DNA of 64,000 nucleotides from Druceiella hillmani (lineage: Eukaryota; Arthropoda; Insecta; Lepidoptera; Hepialidae), in contig JAYKKI010000052.1 of assembly GCA_039881145.1 (NCBI GenBank), positions 12,961,001 to 13,025,000 of the forward strand, written 5' to 3'. A program made the position numbers and the translations under genes. This document shows positions 11,296 through 24,086 of this stretch, in pieces. Position 1 is the first letter of the stretch. Each line of letters opens with the position of its first letter. The notes under the pieces are model-generated. The model ran no database searches. It was not told where the DNA came from and worked only from the letters and a program-made list of their open reading frames with translations.

Positions 11296-12840
11296 TAATT
11301 CTGGAATAAAAATTCGATTACATGAATTGAAATCATAATAATTTTGAATGTATTACTTACTTACGTGATCATATTTTTCTAGGTCATAATGAAAAGATTC
11401 GTATAGAGTTCATTAAAATTTCAATTTTACGGTTAATTCAATGTAAATTGCGCAAAATAATCCAGTCGATAAAGCCATAAATCAAAATTACTCGTAATAA
11501 TAAAACTAAACGCCTAATGCAATTTCGAACCTGTTACGTAAGCGCCGTATATCATAAAAACTGCCAGTAAATCTTATCTATTAAAAAAGCTTAGGTTGTC
11601 AATATCACTGTGGCATAAACCGTAATAAATTACGCATTCAATTGGGATAGAAAGGAATGATACACTATTGTCCCGTATGAATAAGTTTTTTGGGAAATAT
11701 TTAATGTTTTGGTCAAGAGTTTCTAAGTTGTAGCTTTTATTAAATAAAACTCCTTGAAAAGTTCAGCCGTATCCGTGTCAGAGATAAAGCTCTTATATTA
11801 GAAAGTTGCCTAAGCATATGTTTTTAGAAAGACTGCCTCCGTTTTTTGTTCTATCATTTTATTACATTTCATTCGATCATTGGCGGGAATTTTTTTACAG
11901 AAAATCGTGAGAATATTAGTGCGTCGGTTAAATGGTGGAACTATCGGTGGTTATAAATAGAGACTTGAATTCCATTAATATGATATTTTCAAATATCCGT
12001 ATCTGAAAAGACAATAAGGAAATAATTAAAGAAACACCCACATCTCTCTGCTTGTCTGTCTGTTAGAGCTATTTTTTGGAGAAACTTTTGACTTAGAAAT
12101 TGACATAGCGATAAAGTGTTTCATAGGCTTTATCGCTATGTCAATGTATTCAAATATATTTAAATTTTTAATCGTAAAAAATATTATTGTACAAGTTTTA
12201 AAGAGTTACTCTGAAGTGGAACATCAATTGAAAGAGACGATAATTCTAGAAACGCATTTGAAAATTTTCCCAAAAATATATCTTCCGTTTTCGGCTCTAA
12301 AACTGCTAGTCAACATTACGGAAAAGCGACGTTACTAGAAATTTGCCTTAAGTCTAATGGAAAAATAGAGAAGCGATTCTTTGTCTCATTATTTTTTAGA
12401 AATACGCGGTATGTTTGGGCCTGTAAAAGAAGTACCATACAACCCATATATTATATTCATATGTATAAGAATTATTAAATATTCGCAAATAGCATAATGG
12501 AACTACTATGTACCATTATACGTACCTAAGGCTTGTGAAACCCGCCTAATGCAAAGTACTCCTGTCAACAATAGAAACAGTGAATAATGTGAGCTTCTCG
12601 TCATCTGTACTTAGGAAGTTACGGACCTTTTTGTAATTTCTGACCACTTTGTAACAATTATCTTTGTTTTGGCTAAATATGAATATATTTTATTGCCAAG
12701 CGATATTATTTGGTTTTCCGAATTAATTGTTATTTGTTTCTATTCTGTTCAGCTTTATTTCAGCGCAGTTTCTGTCATATTTGTTGTCACATACGAATTG
12801 AATATTTGCTTAATTTTTTAATATAAACACAGAAATATGT
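11296..12840 (+). repeat. B-type unit, copy 1
   Basis: It starts at gtaattctggaataaaaatt and contains the block cgtaataaattacgcattc. Its agcttttattaaataaaact / tatccgtgtcagagataaag block is typical of the B form, as against the A form (ggagataaaac). It ends in the gctttatttc/cagtttctgtcata block. The match with 29473-30900, 42590-44480, 49120-50960 and 55560-57500 is clear. Confidence 0.8.
12099..12145. repeat. Perfect 18-bp hairpin
   Basis: Left arm 12099-12116 (attgacatagcgataaag) and right arm 12128-12145 are exact reverse complements around an 11-nt loop. The stem persists, less perfect, in every B copy: 30207-30247, about 43448-43490, 49975-50015 and 56418-56460. Confidence 0.95.
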
Positions 12841-12989
12841 CATTTTGTATATCAATGAAAATTAATTGGGATATCAATGAAACAATTTACATTTTTATTG
12901 CAGAAACATGCTTTAAACGTTTTGGTACACTGTATCACCTGTATTAATTATAGGCACGTTGTTGTACACAAATACGAAGACACTAACAA

Positions 12990-13200
12990 AAACTGTCTGT
13001 TATGATACATGTGATTCTCTACAACAAACTGAATCGAAGATGTCAAGGAGCTATATGGAAATTCTTAACTATTTCTGGGACATCATCTACACTTTGTCAT
13101 TTAAATAATAAAAAAATCTTTATAGAAACACGCTGTAAATATACTAACTTTGTTGCATAGAAGCACTTGTTTGAAAAATAGGTGCATTCTTTTTACATAC
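12990..13200. repeat. Imperfect fold-back block
   Basis: A left arm containing tgattct...caacaaactgaatcg pairs imperfectly with right-arm text of the form ttgttgcatagaagcacttg, with roughly 130-150 bp between. Clearer versions lie at 31410-31560, 43650-43840 and 57815-57995. It may be an old palindromic element built into the ancestral unit. Confidence 0.5.
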
Positions 13201-13459
13201 TGTACACATAAAATATTGAAATTGTGGACGTTCACAATTCTAAAAAGTTGTTAAACATGTGATTCGTGTTCTTTCAGAAATAAAGTAGAATATTGTTTTA
13301 CACTGGTTAAAATGATTACCTCAATAACATCGTGAATAAAATTTGATATTGCTACCGGTTACAGCTTCAATTTATTTAACATGTGTAATACCTTTTGTTA
13401 AAAACAAATAACGAACAAGTTTTATATAAACTTAAATGCAAAATAAATAGAATTTTTCT

Positions 13460-13705
13460 ATGAATATTTGAGATACAAAGCCTTCGGTAGGTTACGGCGC
13501 ACCGCGTTTAATGTTGGCATGGTCGTGAAACCTGCCTTGCATTTTACTAAATTATTCTGTTTTCGCTTACTAGGAATTTTACGAAAAATGGAGTGAGGCA
13601 GCTTGAGTATTTTCGAACGAGGAAGCTGTTGACAACAATTTCGAGGTACTCAAACGTGCTGGATGTTGCGGAGTATGATTATCTTTTTTGAAACGATCTT
13701 TGACG
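13460..13705 (+). pseudogene. Coding-like block, B/C form, copy 1
   Basis: The frame QLEYFRTRKLLTTISRYSNV followed by LDVAEYDYLF reads through without a stop from about 13597 to 13690, then ends in TGA. Upstream is a GC-richer box (ttacggcgcaccgcg). The TATA-like motif is degraded here (gatacaaagcc). Confidence 0.3.
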
Positions 13706-16120
13706 AAATATATATTGTTTTAATTGGTAATTTTGAGTAAATGCTTACTTCTTACAGGTCATAAACAGAATTTCATAAACAAGTTCTAATTATTAAATAT
13801 TTAATCATCATTTAGCCTTATATATACCATGCATAAGGTTTTCATCGCAAAAATAAAAGCTGAAAAATTTCGACATAATTAAGGTGTTTAGAAGATTTTA
13901 AAATTGGATTAAATATTAAAAATAAAAAAACCTCATTGAAACTTGCACAAAATAGGGTTGGATATCCTATATCCCATAAAATTGTTTGTGCAAGCAAATT
14001 GTGACAATTTTAAAATTTAATTTTGTTCAAGTTCAAAATTATTAATTTCGTCTTTTGTTATTATTGTAACTTTATTAACTTTATTTGAAAAATTACACAG
14101 TCGGCGATTTATAGAGCTACTTACAATTTGAGCCTTTAATGAAACAAACTACAAAGAAAATCTAATACTGCAATAAAAAAAAAGTAATAAAAAATCAAAT
14201 GTGAATAAAATTCCAGTTTGTAAATATATTTTCTTTGCGTATTTGATTGCTAAATGAAATCGAGTGTACGAATCTACTGAATAAGTTACTGTGTATTGAT
14301 TTTACACAGGTTAAAGATAGTAATTCTATGACTAAACTAGTTGTTTCATCGTGATGTCATAAATGGTTCCAAAGTTAAAATAATGTTGATATGGAATACC
14401 GTAAAACACGTCCATACTCTTTTCGAGACTGTACACACACGTGTTACGTAACTCATACCGTATACCCAATGCAGGTCAAATATTCACGAATGTCCGTTGG
14501 AATCACGAAATTTTGTATCGGACCACGCAATTAACTTACTCTTCGTACACTACTGTGCAGTAACAAAACAAATTTTATAGGAGGCAATCTATGGCGCAGT
14601 AATAAAACCCAAGGTAATACCCAAATTTAGTGGAATAAAAATGTTTTATTTCCATGACTCATTGATATTAAATATAATTTGAGATTTATTAAATTTCTTT
14701 TTTTAACATTTGGTCTCCATATTAATCGAGATCTCTATATGAAATGTGTAACTGCAAAATGTCATTTATATTGATCTAAAACTGTAAAAAGTTCAGACAG
14801 GGACGAACAGGCAAAAGCACACAACGCAACTATGAAGGTTCAGCTAGCACCCTTTTTGAACTTAAAAAGCATATTCTGAAAACTTGAAACTTTCGGACTT
14901 TACATAAAAATTTTTTCAAATTCTCTTCCTTAAATAGTTACTAAGAAAAATCATTGTAGGAATAACGATCTGTTGTTTGACTAAATGCCAATTTTCTAAG
15001 TTGTGAACACTGAATGAAATATTTTAGTTATTGTCGATTGCATCAACGAAGTCACACGAGAGGTCACACATAGTTTGATTGGACTATAAAAAAAAACAAA
15101 AAACGTGTATTAAAACTTAAGTTTCAAATAGTTCAAGTAAAAGCGTTCCGATAAAAAACGTGTTCGTTTGTAATTTATTTGTATTATTATTAGCAATTAT
15201 AACATGAGTTTCGTTTTTTTTTCAAAGCTCAGTATAAATATTAATTAATACTTGAGAAAGCGACATGTAATTTCAATTTTGTTACAAAATTAAAATAATG
15301 GGTTTAAAGGTTCAAAGTGACTCGAAAAAAGGATCGCTACAAAATTACACAATAATTTTTTTAAATAGTAAATTATTAAATTCTAGATGGAATAAATATT
15401 ATGTACAAAAATAAAATCTAGAAAGTAGTAATGTTGCACTTCTTTGTACTAAATTTAAATATTTTAATATATTCAAATTTTAAAAATTAAATTTTATTTT
15501 CCAAAAGTTAAATTTTTTGTATGAAATGAGCCTTATAAGCAGTGTTTAATTTGCTATAAATCGAAAGACCGCCTAAACTATAAATAGATGAAAATATCCA
15601 TATTAAAACAATAATATAGCAAATAGCTCTTAGATCAACATACAGCTAACTGATTATTCCTTTTACGTAATTGATGCAGCGAAAATTTTAAGAATGTACA
15701 TCATACGGCGTACAGGAATTTAAATAATTAATGTATTAATTGAAATCTCTCGTACAGATATTGCGGGATATAACTTGGATTTAAAGATTCTAAGTGACTC
15801 GAAAAATATTATGGGATATAATTTCATTACTTATTCAAAAAAAATAAATCAAATAAAACGAGAACTAGCAATTTTAAAAATAACGAAAAAACTGAACTGT
15901 AAACATTATATTAGAACTATGGTTTCACCTCATGTACAATATATTTTCAATTTTCATCTCTAGTGACAATGACGCCTCTTTTCGTTAAGGTGGTAATTAT
16001 TGAAGTGATTATTTAAAAATATGATAAGAAGTATTATGTATATCAAAAATGTTTAACTGACTAAAAAATTTTAGAATGGCTATTTTACGTGATTTTAAAA
16101 GATTTGTAGCTAAGAAAAAA

Positions 16121-16157
16121 CAGTTCTACTCGTACTTGAGATGTACGAGTAGAACTG
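16121..16157. repeat. Perfect 15-bp hairpin private to this copy
   Basis: Left arm 16121-16135 (cagttctactcgtac) and right arm 16143-16157 are exact reverse complements with a 7-nt loop. The right arm is present in sister copies (near 34300 and 61815), but the left arm is not. It therefore arose here as an inverted duplication. Confidence 0.95.
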
Positions 16158-17130
16158 GCACTACGGGGGTTCCGTATACATTTAGGTGCTTGTAAATATT
16201 TAAGGATACGTAGTAGTTCAATAAGTTATTTACGAATACTAATTTTTCACAACGCTTAATATATCACGAACTACATGTTTCACAGGTGGAAAACCATAGG
16301 GCGTGTCTCAAAAATTATAAGATCTGGGATAATTACCACAGTTTTCTTTTAACCTTCGAACACGATTTTTAGTTCAGTAGTTTAAGAAATAAGGGCGGAA
16401 GAGAAGAGGGAATATTCTTTTACATATATTTTTTAAAATATCTTTTTAAATGTGCAATTTAAATTATAAACAATTCGTGTAAAATATTTTTTCATTTAAA
16501 AATAGTAAAAAATTTTTTTTTTGCTCAACCGGTCATGAAACGTCATCATATCGGACCTGATGTTATAATTTTACGGTTCAGTCGGTTATTCTCTAGAATA
16601 GCAAAAAATTAACATATAACTATTAGATAAAGTTATTACGAAAATAGAATCAGCGACATATTAATTATATACTTCCAGTATATAAAATACATGCTCTATA
16701 GCATGTGGTGGAGCAATCGTTCGCAGAATAACTGTATGATAAATATGAACATCTCCCTATCACTGATGATATTTATTAGTCCCGAGGTGTGAGAATGGGA
16801 GGTTGAGGAAACGCCTCGTCCACCTCGTAATAGCCTCCCGCAGGATTAGTTGTTGAGGATATTAATACAATATTTACGAGCGTATTAAATTCGTGTACCG
16901 TTACGTATATACCGCAGGAATAAGAACCAATATTTTTAAAGGGTCATTCAATTCAACAAGATTTCAAAAGTAAACGATTCTTTATAGCTTAGCACAGCTG
17001 TGTGTTCTACGTTTATGTGGCCTACTTGCAATGAAATACCTTTAAAAGAGATTATTTACATTTTTCCATTATTTGCTGAAAATGTTAATAAAATGTGCAC
17101 AGACCCCTAAAGTCGTATAGCCTCCACTAC

Positions 17131-17244
<114 letters not shown>

Positions 17245-17318
17245 CAGTAATAAGAGATTTATTTGAGAGTAACGAAATATAGAATCTGTAATATAGATTA
17301 ATATGTGATATTATATAT

Positions 17319-17353
17319 CCACGAGGCTTTAAGATTATCTCCAAGCCTCGTGG
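17319..17353. repeat. 11-bp hairpin
   Basis: Arms 17319-17329 (ccacgaggctt) and 17343-17353 are exact reverse complements around a 13-nt loop. It lies directly before cttccgagatacaagtac. The sister copy has a different hairpin at this same place (35734-35783). Confidence 0.9.
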
Positions 17354-19282
17354 CTATACGCTTCCGAGATACAAGTACAGTATGTCCTTACACATCTCAT
17401 TCATAATAAATGTCATAATGTTGAGCTCCAATTCCCCCTCCAATGTAAAAGTCGAAGGGACTTTCACGGTGAGCAACGAAGTGATATTTTTTATCTCTTC
17501 TTCATACGAAATACCAATAATCTTTATGTTAGTTTTTATCTCTTCCACGCATGCACACATAGAAGAATCGAGAGCGAAATAGACGATTATCTTTCCTACT
17601 TCTCCCTAACCTAGCATTTTTTATAAGATGCCGACTAACACCTACTAAAATTATTATAGATAGCGTCTCCAGTAAGCCCACCGCGAGTAGGCAAAACGGT
17701 ATTACCTCTGTGGCTTCAGTTACAATTTTTCACTTTGTGAATCTCCAGTATGGTAGCATTACAAAAAATACTTAAATTTCGTAATATTTTGCATGTCATG
17801 TTATCTTACCGAAAAAACAAATTTAGTTCCATGCTAAAAGTTTCGGCTCAGTTGCGACAATAATTTTTAGGTTTTCAAATTGTTTAAAGAATAAAAAATA
17901 AGAGTCTATATGATATAAACGGTATATAAGCAACATGATGAAATTATGACTTCACTTAACATTTAATAAGGTTGAAAATTATTTGTGTACAATGGAGATA
18001 GGCAAAAATCTTTAAAATGTTGGATATGGTGACAAAAATAAGAACGATACTTTAACATGAAAATGTCTTACCACATGGTATGGATTGTCATGCATAAGTA
18101 ACAAGGACTGAGCGGGTATTACACGCTGTGTAATTGACTAGTCGAGAGCGAGACCAAACATTGTAATCTCGTTGAAGTGCATAACAAATACAAACCCTTA
18201 ACTAATAGCATCGATTGGTAGTGATTGAGGTGCCATTGTATTTAAAACAAGTTTCACTGTAATCACGTGATACACTAACTCACGCAAGGAGCAAAGTGAA
18301 CTAAGAATGGCTAGAAAATATGTGTTGTTTCATTAGAAATAGGTCCGAGGTAACGATGTCACGCACAAATTTCGACGATGTCAATAAGAAAGGGCCAGGT
18401 CCATTTTTTTAACTTAGAAATAATGGAAATATTGAATTCTATCCAAAAACCTTTCATTTAATTCATTCATGTGAGGAAAGATAAAGCATGTGTTTTCTAT
18501 GAAAATTGGAGTTATTTTTCGTAATAGCATGTCGATATATTTAACGGTCGGTTTATAATTTTTGGGCTGGAAATGGAAGTCTCCCTTGTCCGCAGATGGT
18601 AAATCAGCATATAAGAATACTAGCAAATGTAATAATCATCAGGATCCCATAAAATCATCAGGGTCTTTTTAAACCTATGTAAAATCTCAAGTGAATTGAA
18701 AAATGAGAAATGAGTTGGGAATGAATATATTCCGAAATAAGCACAAAAGGAATGTTACTGGCAATTGACCCTTTATTTTTAATTTATTATTTCTGTGACA
18801 ATACATTGAAAAAGCGATCAATATTAATTGCATTTGGCAATAGTTTCTAATGAAATTTTATGTCTTGTTAGATTTATACTTATGCTATGCTCTCAGTTCC
18901 TATTACTTCGTAATATTAATGTTTCGTATCAAGTGCCTAGTGCTGTAGGTTTTGTATACAATATATCGGGAAACTTTAATATCTATTGAAATTCAGACTT
19001 TATCTGTAAACGTTAACAGGTCAACTTTATGTTGTAATTATATGTCCATTGATAAACTGTCAGTTTTTTATAAGATACGAGTCCATTGATAGATTGTAGT
19101 TGGAATGCTATAAGAATTAAGACATAAAATGAAGAATTTACCATATATGAAAAATTAATACAATATTATTTCTGAGAAATGGAAATCAATACACCAGCAT
19201 TTTATGAAAAAGGAATAAACGATTAAGGTACTTAAATATTATTGAATATATTTGGCGTTAATTTTGTAGAAATTCATTATTC

Positions 19283-19352
19283 AAACCTAGGTCGTGGTAC
19301 AGAACTTAAAGAAAGTAGAAATAATACTATATCACGTAGTTTCAATTAATTG
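19283..19352 (-). mobile_element. Single arm of the fold-back element
   Basis: The run aaacctaggtcgtggt through gtttcaattaattgt matches one arm of the element at 23875-24086. The flank tttctacaaaatta.cgccaaatata is also shared, in inverted orientation. The other arm is missing, so this is a half copy. Confidence 0.7.
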
Positions 19353-19369
19353 TTCTTAAGTACTGTTAT

Positions 19370-20090
19370 AAAAAGAACGAAGGTGGGAAAAAGGCAGCGC
19401 TACGGTTGTTGCGATTGTTGCGTTTTATTCCTATTTTATTCATATTGGCCACGATACACGCTGCCCCGCCAATGAGGAGCATTTCATCGCCGTGTTCGCG
19501 ACGTTAGACTTTTCCTCAATTAACTCCTCACGCCAAACGTCCCTTAAGAAGCTTTCCTTTAAACACATTGTATAGAAATTTTAGATAGAGCCAATGTAGT
19601 AATCGAATTCTGTATACAAACAATTTTACATATAGTGCTTCAATTGAAAAAGCTGATTAAATAATTTTTTTTAATGTTTTGTATACTACAGACATACAAA
19701 TTTTTAATATTAAAGTTTTCACAGAAATTCAAAATTTCAAAATGTTCACAAAAATTTAGTTAAATCCATTGTAAACTTAGAGATACCTTTATTTTTTTGG
19801 CATTGCACGCACACATTTTCATTTTATTTTTTTTAAATAGTCAATTTATAAATACTTAAATGGAAATGTCATGTATCCATAAATGTACCTAAGTTTTACA
19901 GCACCATCGTAATCGTTTTTTTTTATATTTTGGCTCTAATGACAAAAATAAAAACCGCTAATATTGTAAGCTTTTATTAATTTTTAATTACTGAGGTGCC
20001 GACTCTTTCATAAGTATTGGTCACTTTATTAAAATTGTTTTGGTTCTACCTAAATTCATGTGTAATTATTTTAAGGTAAAATTATATTAT
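19370..20090 (+). repeat. D-type repeat, copy 2, first part
   Basis: It begins gaaggtgggaaaaaggcagc and matches 4062-4600 and 38920-39620. The stretch gaggagcatttcatcgccgt is shared with 39012, 46300 and 52677. No gene is seen. Confidence 0.8.
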
Positions 20091-20340
20091 TCCGTTCTTA
20101 CGGCATACTGTCTTGTTGCCGCATACTGTGGGATCTGGTGTTAGACCCATGACTGCTCTTCAAGCAGGAATGTTATGATTTTTATATCTCGTAGTTAAAT
20201 TCCACAGACAAGTGGTGGAAATCAGCATCGTTGGTGCGAAAATGGGGGTTGGTCATATGCATTACTTCCAATTATACGAGTATTAGGAGAGGCCTACATC
20301 CAGCAGTGGACTGAAGCAGAATCCTGACGATGACACAACT
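20090..20340 (+). mobile_element. Decayed 3' tail of a non-LTR retrotransposon (RTE-like)
   Basis: The run gaggcctacatccagcagtg followed by gactgaagcag and then gacgatgac resembles the conserved end of RTE-type LINEs common in Lepidoptera and other insects (gaggcctatgtccagcagtgg ... ctgatgatgatga). It interrupts the D-type repeat. Only the terminal part is present and no reverse transcriptase frame is visible. Confidence 0.6.
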
Positions 20341-20604
20341 GATTTAACTCACGTATAATATCCTCTTTGCGATAGATTATTCAAGTAAAGTTCTTCATAG
20401 AAAAAGAGCTCAGAAGGTGTTAAAATTCGAGTACATACGGAAATCAAAAATTTTGTTAAGTATGTGTCGAAACTTGCACAAAACAGGGTTGTGTAGTCTA
20501 TGACCTTTAAAATTGCTGCTGCAAGTTAGGTGTGATAATTTTAATTAGAAGTTAATTATTAATGAATATAATAATTGTTTTCACGTTTTCATATTTTAGT
20601 TTTT
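20340..20604 (+). repeat. C-like fragment
   Basis: Text near 20460-20540 (cgaaacttgcacaaaacagg) matches 13935-14020 and 44615-44690. Otherwise nothing notable. Confidence 0.45.
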
Positions 20605-20645
20605 ACATATCACGCGGACGAAGTCTCAAGCAGAAGCTAGTATTT
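20605..20645 (+). mobile_element. Short GC-rich transposon-end motif
   Basis: The run cacgcggacgaagtctcaag followed by cagaagctagt resembles the cgcgggcgaagccgcgggcaaaagctagt type end that is very common in lepidopteran interspersed repeats. It is a weak taxonomic hint only. Confidence 0.4.
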
Positions 20646-21600
20646 GATAAAAGAAATTAGTTGTAAAACCCGCTTAAGGTACGACCACTTTTTCATCTTT
20701 TTTAAGTGATTTCATTATCAAACTTGTACTATGCAATAACAAATTGGAAATAATATTGATGGTTAGATATTTCACTTATTAATTTGCAAATAAATTAACA
20801 TCGTCATAAAATTTAACATCGTCTAGTACGGAAAGGTTATAAATGACCTGCACGAAAGGTCAAATACAAATCGTAACCAATAAAATAGAAAATATTCACC
20901 AAAATATAAATATATCCCTTACTAAACCGACCGATGACGTTCTCCATTACCAGGATCATGTTCCGTCGAGTCGAATTCACCGTCTACTCCTACTAACGGA
21001 GACGAGTGCAAGAATTTATATCCTTACTAGTGGCTTGAGATAAGGATTACATCAGCGGTACACCCACCTTCGCCCTGTCCGTTGCATCAAATATGATGCA
21101 ACCTCGGAGCTTAGCTTTATGGTCCCCTCCTACTCACAATGTAGGGATGATGTTCTAAACTGCAGGTCATAGTACTTTGTGTGCTTATTTGATTTATATG
21201 CATTAGTTTTTGTTCATAATTCTATAATTTACAGAAATATTGTCTAGTTATATAACGGATTTCAGTTTTAATTTTAATAACACTGGTAATTTTTTTAATA
21301 TTCTCTACGTTCTATGTTTTTGGGAGAAATGTAGGTAAGCACCATTTACGTAAATGGTTTTACAATCTAGTACAAACATGAATGAGGAAAACAACAAAGG
21401 GAATGCAATCCTTATACTTAAACTTTGTTTTGTTTTGTAACAGTGTGACCAAAAGTTTATTAATTTGTGACCAAATGGCGCTAATAACATTATGCTCTAT
21501 ACAGTGAGATGTGTTCACATATTACCGATTGACATTCAATGTGGTGTATCGAAAAAATAAAATGACCCTAGTAGATAATTAATCAATTATGCGTTACTTG
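20645..21600. other. Private sequence, no gene recognised
   Basis: The part 20920-21170 is less AT-rich than its surroundings. No domain, RNA gene or match elsewhere in the window was seen. It may be remains of a further transposon. Confidence 0.4.
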
Positions 21601-21846
21601 GTGCCGGATGTGCCAGAAATTGCATACGGGTGTTCTAATTGGATATTATGCTCTTAATAGTGCCATAATTATGCACATGTTAATTTATTTTTATTATTGT
21701 GCTTTTGCGCCCTTTCACATGGAGAAGGACGGTGTGTCATCATTTTATAATTTTACAATGAAATTACCTTTTGTGTATTTGTCCTGTTACATCGAGAGGA
21801 TTATTTCCTTTAATAATAATAAACTAAACCAAATTGCAAGTCGCTT

Positions 21847-21880
21847 GTGTGTGTATACATCAAACATTGTATACACACAC
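21847..21880. repeat. Perfect 12-bp hairpin
   Basis: gtgtgtgtatac at 21847-21858 pairs with gtatacacacac at 21869-21880 around a 10-nt loop. The matching place in copy 1 (about 5540) lacks it. Confidence 0.9.
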
Positions 21881-22402
21881 GTCTTGTGTCGCCTTCTATC
21901 CTTCTGTCATAATCCTATTGTGATCTATATGCATAACATTTTGCAAGTGGAGATCATATGGATGTTTAGAATAAAGTTTTCAACTAAAATGGGACAAAAT
22001 AACATAATTGTTTTTCTTTTTTCTTTCGTCCCATCGGCAACTATAACATAAGATTGGTTTCTCAAATAGAAAAACGACTAGCAAAACTGTACTTATCATT
22101 ACAGAAATAGAATATTATTTTTAAAAAGATGAATTTTCTAGAATATTAAAATACCAATAATTTAGTGATTGAAAATTAGGAAATGGCGACAAATAAAACC
22201 GTTTTGTTAACATAATAGGAAATAAAAAATTAATCTTTGCAAAAGCGCACGTATAATATACAGAATTGTTAGCACCAAATAAAAATAACAAAGAAAATTT
22301 AACGAAGCGCGTAATAACTTTTTAGAAACGATTAAAAAAATAATCAAAACCAATGACTTTTTTTAATGTACAATCATTATACTCAGTACAATCAGTACAT
22401 AA

Positions 22403-22850
22403 ACAAATTAAAAATATACTGTTAACTGAATTTCATTCTGTGTTCTCAATATGAATGTTTTACTTTATTTTCGAGTTTTATGTGGGTTTTTTTGACGACC
22501 CTGTTTGCGAGTTTCATGCATATGTTTTGTTCTATGTACAGAGAACACAACTGGACAGAACTTGTATTTGTTAAGTTGTTTCATCTTTCTGCTGCAAAAA
22601 TAAAATGCATTTAGTAACTATTACAACAAATTAAAAATAAAATGTTAACTGAATTTCATTCCGTATTGTCAAAATGAATATTTTACTTTCTTTTCGAGTT
22701 TTATGTGGGCTTTTTCGACGACTCTGTTTGCGTGTTTCATGCAGGAGTAGGTTTCATCTATGTACAGAGAATACAACTGGACAGAACTTGCATTTTGTTT
22801 CATCTTTCATTTTGCATTTTGTTTCATCATAGAAAATGCATTTAGTAACT
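22403..22850 (+). repeat. Local tandem duplication, about 223 bp, two copies
   Basis: The run gttaactgaatttcatt starts at 22421 and 22644. Each copy continues with tcgagttttatgtgggct, catgca, and atgtacagagaa.acaactgg. Copy 1 of the D repeat (6080-6280) has a single unit. Confidence 0.9.
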
Positions 22851-23874
22851 ATTATATTTGTAACCCAACTTTTCATGAAAGTTACAAGATTTCCCAATTG
22901 TTTGAGTAGCGATTTAAATATCATTTTATATGGTCATTTATACGGTCACGCGGCATGGACTTATGCTGGTGTGCTTCATCCATTTACTGTTTTTTACTTG
23001 TATGTCCTGGTTGTGAAATGTTAAATTTTAAATAACTTGGTTTTTGGATCACGTTTTCTCCCCTTCTAATTACTATGTCCGCAAAAATTGCAATCATTTA
23101 TTTTATTGGTAAATATTTGTTGAATTAGATTTTATTTGCACGTTCATTTAAAATTATTTTTCTTAATTACCAAATTTAAGGAATATAAATATAATTATGT
23201 ATTTCCATCAGTGTTTTTCACGTATTTACCTGGCTTTTATTTTTTAATAATTTATAGGTAGAAATATTTATTATATTTTTAGAACCTTGGACGTTACGAC
23301 CATCTAAAAATATTTAATTCTGTTTAAAAATAAAAATAACTAAGAATTATAATGAAAAAAGATAAGTAAGAATTATTGTGCATTATCACACATCACGAAA
23401 TTGTGAAAAAAACGTATTATGCAGTCAGCTTAATGAAATATAATTCAGAAGTTACCAGTTCGAAAGATTGAGTTTAAGACGATGTGGGCCCATTCCATGA
23501 GAATAGTGACCCTCGTAATTTATTTTATCGCTCAGCGTACTAAATGAGCTTCGTCCTTAAAAATGGGTATCACGCCCATATTGTTTAAAGAACTTACATG
23601 AAAATTACGTAATTATAAAGAAATGAAAAATATTTATAAAATACTTATCGTTCTAAATCTTACATGACAAAGAACCTCTCTAAATTGAAAAAAAATTGAA
23701 CCTTGTATAGGTCTGTCCTGTTAATGTGTTTTATTTTTTTTTAAATTTAATGTCTGCATTGGAATTAAAAGTTTTCAAAATGGTTCGAACATTTTCGTTT
23801 TATAAAATTAAAAAATTACTATTTTTTCGGATAAAAATATAAAATAAAGTCTTATAATTTTTTCTGAAATATTT

Positions 23875-24086
23875 TCACAATTAAATGAAACTACATGATG
23901 TAGTATTATTTCTACTTTCTTTAAGTTCTTTACCACGACCTATGTTTCGTTGTATTTCAACACCTTCCGGTGGGCTATTAGCAAAGATACCTAGGTCATG
24001 ATAAAAAACAACGAAACCTAGGTCGTGGTAAAGAACTTAAAGAAAGTAGAAATAATACTACATCACGCAGTTTCATTTAATTGTGA
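23875..24086. mobile_element. Fold-back (long inverted-repeat) element, MITE-like
   Basis: Arms of about 79 bp, 23875-23953 and 24008-24086, are reverse complements with three or four mismatches. They begin tcacaattaaatgaaac and pass through tatttctactttctttaagt. The 54-bp spacer includes ccttccggtggg. There is no coding capacity. Copy 1 at about 7350 lacks it, so it inserted after the duplication. The target duplication is not clear. A TTAA lies inside each tip. Confidence 0.8.

Noticed and set aside
17354..17582. Overlapping open frames on both strands
   Set aside because: The sister copy at 35640-35990 reads differently in both frames, so coding is not supported.
21608..22051. 147-codon plus-strand frame
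   Set aside because: It crosses a repeat boundary, is not open in the matching copy near 5520-5700, has no recognisable domain, and includes a hairpin private to this copy.
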